Origin: Candidatus Undinarchaeales archaeon SRR5007147.bin71
GTDB taxonomy: Archaea; Undinarchaeota; Undinarchaeia; Undinarchaeales; Undinarchaeaceae
Length of the DNA: 10,924 nucleotides
Direction of reading: 5' to 3'
Assembly: GCA_014189675.1 (NCBI GenBank)
Contig: DVAE01000029.1
Span: forward strand, 1 to 10,924
Position 1 is the first letter of the stretch. Every line of letters begins with the position of its first letter. Made by a program: the position numbers and the translations under genes. Shown one piece after another: positions 1 to 4,846 of the stretch. The notes beneath the pieces were generated by a model. The model saw only the letters and a list, made by a program, of their open reading frames with translations, searched no databases and was not told the origin of the DNA.

Positions 1-196
1 CGTTTATAATTTCCTGAATTCCGCTTAAATTATCTGGTAATATAGCACTAATATTTTCCGGAATCATGTCACTGATATTTTCTATCCCGCTTACAATATC
101 CCCAATCTCCGAAGATAATTCTGATGTATCTATTTGCCCCGTGCATCCAGCAATAATCACTGACAGAACAAGTGTCGCCAACACGAACCTTCCCAT
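1..196 (-). CDS. Putative lipoprotein, N-terminal part (cut by window edge)
   Basis: An open frame reads on the minus strand from an ATG at 196 off the left edge (65 codons, no stop). The protein begins MGRFVLATLVLSVIIAGC: a basic residue, a hydrophobic stretch and a lipobox (I-A-G-C) with the lipidated cysteine at residue 18, so it should be exported and anchored on the outer face of the membrane. The mature part is acidic and rich in Ser, Ile, Asn and Asp, with a repeating flavour (SEIGDIVSGIENISDMIPEN) that suggests an amphipathic helix or coiled coil rather than an enzyme domain. I recognise no family. The start is supported by a TATA element about 26 bases upstream, which would make the transcript leaderless. 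It diverges from the LplB-like gene. Confidence 0.7.
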   Translation of the reverse strand, partial: MGRFVLATLVLSVIIAGCTGQIDTSELSSEIGDIVSGIENISDMIPENISAILPDNLSGIQEIIN

Positions 197-216
197 ATTT
201 AAAATTATGTAGATAT

Positions 217-228
217 GTTTATATATTT
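217..228. promoter_or_regulatory. Shared divergent TATA element between the lipoprotein and LplB-like genes
   Basis: The sequence TTTATATATT (218-227) reads as a TATA box on both strands. Its centre is about 26 bases from the minus-strand ATG at 196 and about 31 bases from the plus-strand ATG at 253, the spacing expected for leaderless or nearly leaderless archaeal transcripts. On the minus strand it is preceded by a purine-rich ctggaaaa stretch that fits a BRE, so that direction may be stronger. No second A/T-rich TATA candidate is seen in the gap. Confidence 0.55.
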
Positions 229-252
229 TCCAGCGTTAGCCTGCTTGGGAAG

Positions 253-543
253 ATGGGTTCGATTTTGAAAAAACAGTTCAAAGTGGCAGGAGGCAAGCTC
301 CTGAAAGCATCATTTTCTGTTGATGACGGAAAACTGAAAGACGTAAAAATAACTGGTGATTTTTTTCTCTATCCTGAAGAAGCAATCGATGGTCTTATTT
401 CAATTCTCAATGGCGTGGAGTTCGCAGAAGAGTCAATAGTGGAAACAATTTCTGAGTATCTTAAAGTTAACAAAGCTGAGTTTGTTGGAGCTTCTCCTCA
501 AGACTTCGCGAAGCTGTTCACAGATGAGCCGGAGGGTTCCTGA
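253..543 (+). CDS. Stand-alone lipoate-protein ligase C-terminal-domain protein (LplB-like)
   Basis: A 96-residue protein. Near its start it carries KVAGGKLLKA, then DDGKLKDVKITGDFFLYPEE and ILNGVEF, the pattern of the small accessory domain of lipoate-protein ligase (K-x-x-G-G-K-L, an acidic turn, G-D-F-F-x-x-P-E-E, L-x-G). In Thermoplasma this domain is a separate protein (LplB) that the large subunit LplA needs to activate lipoate; in E. coli it is the C-terminal domain of LplA. No large subunit is encoded in the window, so a partner elsewhere is inferred. I chose the ATG at 253 because an in-frame start at 172 would run through the TATA element and overlap the divergent gene, adding residues unlike the family. 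The stop codon directly abuts the GHMP kinase ATG, so the two are probably co-transcribed. Family assignment comes from remembered motifs, not a search. Confidence 0.72.
   Translation: MGSILKKQFKVAGGKLLKASFSVDDGKLKDVKITGDFFLYPEEAIDGLISILNGVEFAEESIVETISEYLKVNKAEFVGASPQDFAKLFTDEPEGS
531..536 (+). promoter_or_regulatory. Shine-Dalgarno sequence for the GHMP kinase gene
   Basis: GGAGGG lies inside the end of the LplB-like gene, 7 bases before the ATG at 544. It supports that start and internal translation within a two-gene transcript, in contrast to the leaderless starts of promoter-proximal genes in this window. Confidence 0.7.
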
Positions 544-1530
544 ATGATAATCTCAAAAACTCCTCTTCGAGTAACTTTTGGCGGGGGTTGCACGGATTTC
601 CCTTCATATTATTCAGACCACGGCGGATTCCTCGTCAATGCCGCTATAGACAAATACACTTTTATTATTCTCCACAGAAAATTTGACAATAAAATAAGGG
701 CAAAATACTCTATTTGTGAAGTCGTCGACGACGTTGAGGATCTTAAGAATCCCATAATAAAGGAAGCCTTGAAATCAGTCGGCTCTCCCACAGGAATAGA
801 GATTGTAAGCCTTTCTGATATACCTAAAGAAACTCAGCTCGGTCAGACAGGAAGCTATACTGTTGGTCTCCTCGAGGCTCTCAATCAATGGAAGAACGAG
901 CATATCCCTACAGAAGAACTCGCGACCAAGTCCTGCAACATACTCATAGATATTCTGAAAAAACCGGTCGGAAAGCAGGATCCATATATCGCAGCTTATG
1001 GCGGAATCACATGTTTTGATATTTCAAAAGATGGGGAGGTTAAGGCATCTCCTTTGCAAATATCGAGCGAGACAACTGAGGACCTGGAGAAAAATATCCT
1101 CTTTTTCTTCACTGATTTTACCAAGGCATCTGCCGATATATTGGGCGAACAGCTAGGTAAGGGAGGAAAACTCAGCAAAGAGGTTACAGAAAATCTTCAC
1201 AAGGTTAAGGATGTCAGCTATAGAATAAAGGACGCTCTTGAAAAGGGAGACACCTCAGAATTCGGGAAGCTGTTGAGCGAGCACTGGAGGCTTAAAAAAG
1301 AGCGTTCTCCAAGTTCTACAACACCACAGGTTGACAAGCTCTATTCTTCCGCTCTTGAAAATGGAGCCATTGGGGGGAAATTAGTCGGGGCAGGTGGAGG
1401 TGGTTTCTTAATGTTTTATGCAGAAGACGCTGAAAAACTCAGAGAAACAATGGCCAAGGCTGGCGCCAGAGAAATGAAATTTGGCTTTGATTTTGAAGGC
1501 TCAAGAGTTATGCTCAACACTGAGAATTGA
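544..1530 (+). CDS. GHMP-family sugar kinase, related to D-glycero-D-manno-heptose 7-phosphate kinase
   Basis: A 328-residue GHMP kinase of the COG2605 (HddA-like) group, which phosphorylates sugars or sugar phosphates with ATP in the cytosol. Family marks are the N-terminal TPLRVTFGGGCTDFPSYY (residues 6-23), the I-D-K-Y segment near 35-38, the catalytic-aspartate motif PVGKQDPYIAAYGG (141-154, Asp146), and the C-terminal glycine loop GGKLVGAGGGGF (277-288). Length is normal for the group. Oddly, the phosphate-binding loop, usually G-L-G-S-S-S, reads QLGQTGSYTVGL (98-109); one serine and the glycines remain, so the enzyme may still be active. It follows the LplB-like gene with no gap and has its own Shine-Dalgarno. 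It is not close to the mevalonate kinase in this window, nor to phosphomevalonate kinases. The exact substrate cannot be told; no other sugar-nucleotide or heptose gene is nearby. Confidence 0.85.
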   Translation: MIISKTPLRVTFGGGCTDFPSYYSDHGGFLVNAAIDKYTFIILHRKFDNKIRAKYSICEVVDDVEDLKNPIIKEALKSVGSPTGIEIVSLSDIPKETQLGQTGSYTVGLLEALNQWKNEHIPTEELATKSCNILIDILKKPVGKQDPYIAAYGGITCFDISKDGEVKASPLQISSETTEDLEKNILFFFTDFTKASADILGEQLGKGGKLSKEVTENLHKVKDVSYRIKDALEKGDTSEFGKLLSEHWRLKKERSPSSTTPQVDKLYSSALENGAIGGKLVGAGGGGFLMFYAEDAEKLRETMAKAGAREMKFGFDFEGSRVMLNTEN

Positions 1531-1540
1531 AAGGGTTTAG

Positions 1541-1603
1541 TGTCTCAGACCGCCCATCATTCATCATCTGGTATCAGATCGATGTCGGATCTTCATCGAC
1601 TAC
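1541..1603 (-). ncRNA. Predicted box C/D guide sRNA (rRNA 2'-O-methylation guide)
   Basis: On the minus strand the intergenic stretch has the full C/D layout in order. There is a C box TCGATGA (1593-1599; the last five bases canonical, the first two not), a 15-base guide (1578-1592), and a D' box CTGA (1574-1577). Next come a 6-base spacer, a perfect C' box ATGATGA (1561-1567), a 12-base guide (1549-1560) and a D box CTGA (1545-1548). From C to D it is 55 bases, the normal archaeal size. The D guide ATGATGGGCGGT pairs with universally conserved 16S rRNA ACCGCCCGUCA (11 pairs, one G-U), placing methylation on C1402 (E. coli numbering) by the fifth-base rule. The D' guide pairs 10 bases with 23S UCGAUGUCGG, pointing to A2503. 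A TATA box is centred 27 bases before base 1600. Nop5 and fibrillarin, which would bind it, are encoded in the same window. rRNA sequences are recalled, not searched. Confidence 0.82.
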
Positions 1604-1622
1604 TTTTAGGTTCTTTTTATCA

Positions 1623-1631
1623 CTTATAAAG
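1623..1631. promoter_or_regulatory. Shared divergent TATA element for the C/D sRNA (minus) and small lipoprotein (plus)
   Basis: CTTATAAAG is nearly palindromic and reads as a TATA box either way. Toward the minus strand, a start about 27 bases on falls at about 1600, exactly at the edge of the C box of the predicted sRNA. Toward the plus strand the start would fall near 1654, giving the lipoprotein gene (ATG 1673) a leader of about 20 bases without an evident Shine-Dalgarno. Confidence 0.55.
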
Positions 1632-1672
1632 TTGCTGGAAAGTCTTAAGTAGAACCAAAGTAAAATTCTTTT

Positions 1673-2017
1673 ATGAAAAAAAGCAATATCTTACTTATCA
1701 TTTTGCTTGTTATATTCATTTCAGGCTGTCTTACTTATTCTAAATCAGAGAAAGTTAAATTCCTTGGCGAGGGTGATGAAATATCTCTTACAGGATATAT
1801 TTTTTCTGAGGGGAGTAAATTCTGCTTTGACAGCGAGGCTACTGATTGCTTTCCGGCTTCTTCCAACATTCTGAGTGAGGATATGTTCAGCACAGTCGAT
1901 TGCATAGTTGTTGTTGGCGTTGATGCGACTATGTCTGTGTCAGACGGGGAAAAAACACTTTTTCTCAATTCAGTTTCTATCATTGATGAAACAAGCTTCT
2001 GCAACGAAAGAACTTAA
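1673..2017 (+). CDS. Small cysteine-containing lipoprotein of unknown function
   Basis: A 114-residue protein starting MKKSNILLIILLVIFISGC: a short basic start, a strongly hydrophobic core and a lipobox (I-S-G-C) with the lipid-acceptor cysteine at residue 19. The mature domain of about 95 residues looks beta-rich, with alternating segments such as EISLTGYIF, IVVVGVDATMSV and TLFLNSVSII, and could be a small OB- or sandwich-type fold. Four further cysteines (51, 59, 77, 110) could make two disulfides outside the cell. I recognise no family and assign no function. It is the second lipoprotein in the window but does not resemble the one at the left edge beyond the signal. It sits between the C/D sRNA and the isoprenoid operon, with a TATA box about 46 bases before the ATG; nothing links it functionally to either neighbour. 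Confidence 0.75.
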   Translation: MKKSNILLIILLVIFISGCLTYSKSEKVKFLGEGDEISLTGYIFSEGSKFCFDSEATDCFPASSNILSEDMFSTVDCIVVVGVDATMSVSDGEKTLFLNSVSIIDETSFCNERT

Positions 2018-2023
2018 ATATTT
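2013..2023 (+). promoter_or_regulatory. Probable promoter of the isoprenoid operon
   Basis: CTTAAATATTT, preceded by purine-rich gcgaaagaa that fits a BRE, overlaps the stop codon of the lipoprotein gene. Its centre (about 2018) predicts a transcript start near 2045, some 10 bases before the mevalonate kinase ATG. A second A/T-rich stretch (tgtataag, 2034-2041) is too close to the ATG to be the TATA box. Confidence 0.4.
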
Positions 2024-2055
2024 CCAGCGACACTGTATAAGAATTCTGAAATACT

Positions 2056-2979
2056 ATGATTAGAGCTTCTGCACCGGGAAAATTAATTTTGTTCGGCGAC
2101 CATGCTGTGGTCTATGGAGAGCCTGGAATAGCCACTGCGATAAACAAGAGGGTTTACTCGACCGCATGCGAACTAGAGGGCCGAAAAATTATTATTGAGT
2201 CCAAAGACACTGGTGAGACCATAGAGTGTGGTATCAGAGATAAGTCCAAGAATCTAATAGTTGCCGCTGTCCAGGAGGCGCAAAAATTCGCAAAGAGTAG
2301 GTCAGGTGTAGGAGTTGAAATAAATTCACAAATTCCAATAGGTGCTGGACTCGGTTCATCTGCGGCCGTGGCAACTGCAACAATTGCCTCTGTGGCAACA
2401 CTTTTTAATGGAAAAGAGCCGTCAACTATGGAGATTGCGGAAATGGCTTACAAAGCGGACAAACTGGCTCACAAAACACCCAGTGGTATAGATACTGCCA
2501 TAACAAGTCTTGGTGGAACTATATTTTTCAAAAAAGGAAATATAAGCCAACTCGATTCCGAGCCACTTACTTTAGTTGTTGCAAACAGCGGCGTCAAGAG
2601 AAATACTAGTGACATGGTTTTGAGGGTCAAAAATAGTATAATGGATCCAAGAGTTGCCCTAAGTATGTTCAGCATAGGTTCCTTGACAAAGGAGGCGCGC
2701 ACTGTTCTTATAAATAAGCGTCCAGGAGATCTCGGTCCTCTGATGGACCGTGGACAGTCTCTTCTGAAGGATCTTGGAGTTAGCTCAACAGCTATTGAGG
2801 ATCTCGTTCGAATTGCAAAGGATTCAGGGGCAATTGGCTCAAAAATAACTGGTGCCGGGGGCGGAGGATGTATTATTTCACTATCAGAGGATCCAGAAGA
2901 CCTAATCAAAGCTTTCAGAGAGACTGGAGCTTCCGCATATTCTGTAAGGACAAATCAGCCTGGTGTTAGAATTGACTGA
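2056..2979 (+). CDS. mvk: Mevalonate kinase
   Basis: A 307-residue GHMP kinase that converts mevalonate and ATP to 5-phosphomevalonate, the first kinase step of the mevalonate pathway. The three family motifs are all present. The N-terminal one is SAPGKLILFGDHAVVYG (residues 5-21), the ATP phosphate loop is PIGAGLGSSAAVA (94-106), and the C-terminal one is KITGAGGGG (263-271). The catalytic aspartate is Asp146 in TPSGIDTAITSLGG. Length is typical of archaeal enzymes. One small departure is GDH where most family members have GEH (Asp15 for Glu), a conservative change near the substrate site. It is the first gene of the isoprenoid operon and its 3' end overlaps the next gene (isopentenyl phosphate kinase), which supports pathway membership and separates it from galactokinase or homoserine kinase. 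Confidence 0.93.
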   Translation: MIRASAPGKLILFGDHAVVYGEPGIATAINKRVYSTACELEGRKIIIESKDTGETIECGIRDKSKNLIVAAVQEAQKFAKSRSGVGVEINSQIPIGAGLGSSAAVATATIASVATLFNGKEPSTMEIAEMAYKADKLAHKTPSGIDTAITSLGGTIFFKKGNISQLDSEPLTLVVANSGVKRNTSDMVLRVKNSIMDPRVALSMFSIGSLTKEARTVLINKRPGDLGPLMDRGQSLLKDLGVSSTAIEDLVRIAKDSGAIGSKITGAGGGGCIISLSEDPEDLIKAFRETGASAYSVRTNQPGVRID

Positions 2980-3778
2980 AGATATCAAAGAAACAGTATT
3001 CGTCAAGCTCGGAGGATCTGCAATAACACATAAGGGAAAAGAATCCCAGGCAAATCTTCCTGTTATAGATTTATCCTCTTCTCAGATTTCAGAACTTTAC
3101 ACTAATTTCAAGCTGATTCTTGCTCATGGGGGTGGAGGCTTTGCGCATCCTGTTGCAGAGAGGCATAATGTGAATAAGGGAATAGAGAAATGCAAGCCAC
3201 TTGGTCTTTCTAATACAAGAAGGGCCATACAGGATTTAAATTCAATAGTTCTCACTTCCCTTCATTCAAAAGAAGTTCCGGCTCTTACAATTTCTCCTTC
3301 CGCTTGTTCAGAAATGGAAAATGGAAGATTCATAGATTTTAATCTTTCCCCAGTTCATCATGCACACAAACTAGGGGCAGTTCCTCTTCTTCATGGGGAT
3401 GTTGTGTATGATTCTGTTAAAGGGTGCTCAGTTGCATCTACGGAAATGATTTTTTCATATCTCTCTACGAGAATTAAACCGAAGCGTATAGTCATCGGAG
3501 CCAATGTAGACGGAGTTTTCTGGGACAATCCTGACAATGGAAAGCGAGAGCTTGTTGAGGAAATAAACAGCAGAAATCTTGAGGATGTCCTGTCTGCGGT
3601 CGAAGAACCAAAAACTAGTGATGTCACAGGCGGAATGAGGCACAAAATAGAGGAGCTCTACAATATTAGCAAGCATAAGATAGAAATATTCATAGTTAAT
3701 CTCAGCAAGAAAAACTACTTAAGGGGAGCCATACTCGGAAAACCAGAAGTAGGAACTAGAATAAAAGCGGGGGAATAG
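2963..3778 (+). CDS. ipk: Isopentenyl phosphate kinase
   Basis: A protein of about 270 residues from the amino-acid-kinase fold that phosphorylates isopentenyl phosphate to isopentenyl diphosphate with ATP, the final step of the archaeal variant of the mevalonate pathway. Visible marks are KLGGSAIT (15-22), HGGGGFAHP (55-63) with the substrate-binding histidine at 62, LHGDVV (143-148), GANVDGVF (179-186) and SDVTGGM (219-225). The usual S-G-D-D-I motif reads STEMI (159-163), so a glutamate stands where the phosphate-organising aspartate is expected. The start is GTG at 2963, overlapping mevalonate kinase by 17 bases; an in-frame TTG at 2972 would give a shorter overlap and is a fair alternative, as the conserved core begins only near residue 12. 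Overlap with mevalonate kinase and proximity to IPP isomerase make the pathway role secure. Confidence 0.9.
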   Translation: MLELTEDIKETVFVKLGGSAITHKGKESQANLPVIDLSSSQISELYTNFKLILAHGGGGFAHPVAERHNVNKGIEKCKPLGLSNTRRAIQDLNSIVLTSLHSKEVPALTISPSACSEMENGRFIDFNLSPVHHAHKLGAVPLLHGDVVYDSVKGCSVASTEMIFSYLSTRIKPKRIVIGANVDGVFWDNPDNGKRELVEEINSRNLEDVLSAVEEPKTSDVTGGMRHKIEELYNISKHKIEIFIVNLSKKNYLRGAILGKPEVGTRIKAGE

Positions 3779-3804
3779 GATCGTTAGTTTCGGTCAATTA
3801 GTAT

Positions 3805-4845
3805 ATGAGCACATCTGAGAGGAAACTCGACCATATCAAAATTGTTTCGAATGAGAGAGTCGAGGCAAGAGAAAAGACAACTCTTCTTGAGGAAGTTGAG
3901 TTTATTCACAATTCTCTACCTGATTTTGACAGAGACTCTGTGGATACTAGTACAGAGATTTTCGGAAAGAAATTAAAAATTCCTTTTTTAATAAGTGGAA
4001 TGACAGGGGGGCATCCTAATGCTGAGAAGCTGAATCTGGCCCTTGCAGAAGCTGCAGAGGCAGCAGGTCTTGCCTTTGGACTTGGCTCGCAGAGAGCAAT
4101 GCTGGAAGATAAGTCACTTTCGCAAACTTACAAAGTAAGATCTGTGGCTCCAAACACTCTTATTTTCGGAAACATTGGAATTCCTCAAATATCAGATTAT
4201 TCTCCTTCAGATATCTCGTCAATGCTTGATGATGTCGGAGCCGATGCCCTTGCAGTTCATCTAAATCCTCTCCAAGAATCTATTCAGCCTGAAGGTGATG
4301 TTGACATGGAAGGACTCGCCGGTTCACTGAAAGATCTCATTAAATCCCTGGGATTTCCTGTTCTAGCTAAGGAAACTGGAGCGGGAATATCAAAGGATGT
4401 TGCGAAAATTCTGATTGACTGCGGAGTTTCCGCTATCGATACTGGCGGAGCCGGAGGAACATCCTTCGCTGCTGTTGAGCTTTTCAGAAAAGAGGATTCT
4501 GAGCTCTCCGAGTTCTGGGACTGGGGAATTCCAACTGCCGCAAGCATTCTTGAGATAAGAGATTCCTCAAAAGAAATCCTGATTATAGCAACAGGTGGTA
4601 TAAGAACCGGTCTGGATGCTGCCCAGGCTCTTGCTCTAGGGGCAAATGCTGTCGGAATGGCCGGTCCCATGATAAAAGCAGCAGCAAAGGGAAGCTCTGA
4701 AGTTCTTATTGAAATCGAAAAGGTCCAGAAAAGCCTCAGAACTGCAATGTTTCTCTGCGGAGCATCCAAGGTTTCCGAAATTGGTCGTGATAAGGTAGTT
4801 CTAAATGGAGCTCTAAGAAGTTGGCAGAAGCAAAGGGGTCTCTAA
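3805..4845 (+). CDS. fni: Type 2 isopentenyl-diphosphate isomerase (FMN-dependent)
   Basis: A 346-residue TIM-barrel flavoenzyme that interconverts isopentenyl and dimethylallyl diphosphate using reduced FMN and Mg2+. Family motifs appear in order. RKLDHI is at residues 6-11, SGMTGGH at 64-70 and FGLGSQRAML at 91-100. VHLNPLQESIQPEGD (151-165) carries the catalytic Gln and Mg-binding Glu; GGAGGTS is at 214-220 and WGIPTAASI at 240-248. The phosphate-binding ATGGIRTGLDAAQALALGA spans 262-280. It follows isopentenyl phosphate kinase after 26 bases and precedes the prenyltransferase by one base, so it acts on the product of its neighbour and supplies the allylic starter for chain elongation. No Shine-Dalgarno or convincing TATA box is seen in the 26-base gap. 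Length and all key residues look normal. Confidence 0.95.
   Translation: MSTSERKLDHIKIVSNERVEAREKTTLLEEVEFIHNSLPDFDRDSVDTSTEIFGKKLKIPFLISGMTGGHPNAEKLNLALAEAAEAAGLAFGLGSQRAMLEDKSLSQTYKVRSVAPNTLIFGNIGIPQISDYSPSDISSMLDDVGADALAVHLNPLQESIQPEGDVDMEGLAGSLKDLIKSLGFPVLAKETGAGISKDVAKILIDCGVSAIDTGGAGGTSFAAVELFRKEDSELSEFWDWGIPTAASILEIRDSSKEILIIATGGIRTGLDAAQALALGANAVGMAGPMIKAAAKGSSEVLIEIEKVQKSLRTAMFLCGASKVSEIGRDKVVLNGALRSWQKQRGL
4834..4838 (+). promoter_or_regulatory. Shine-Dalgarno sequence for the prenyltransferase gene
   Basis: AGGGG inside the last codons of the isomerase gene, 8 bases before the ATG at 4847, supports that start and translation from within the operon mRNA. Confidence 0.5.
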
Positions 4846-4846
4846 T

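Noticed and set aside
172-252. Upstream in-frame start giving a 123-residue LplB-like protein
   Set aside because: It would overlap the divergent lipoprotein gene and translate the TATA element; the family-like sequence starts at the ATG at 253.
311-340. TTGATGA followed by CTGA inside the LplB-like gene as a second C/D RNA
   Set aside because: The spacing is only 7 bases, there is no D'/C' pair, and it lies in a conserved coding segment.
544-1530. GHMP kinase as the missing phosphomevalonate kinase or decarboxylase
   Set aside because: Its motifs (TPLRVTFGGGCTD, GKQDPYIAAYGG) belong to the heptose-kinase group, and it is separated from the isoprenoid operon by an sRNA and a lipoprotein gene.
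1579-1598. Hairpin TCGATG/CATCGA as a transcription terminator of the GHMP kinase gene
   Set aside because: The stem is only 6 pairs with no following T-run on the plus strand, and is better explained by the C box and the 23S-matching guide.
2469-2909. 146-residue open frame on the minus strand inside mevalonate kinase
   Set aside because: It is antisense to a well-conserved enzyme, has low-complexity Ser/Arg/Pro-rich sequence and no family features; a shadow frame.
4284-4769. 161-residue open frame on the minus strand inside the IPP isomerase gene
   Set aside because: Same reasoning: antisense shadow of a conserved gene, no recognisable domain or start signals.
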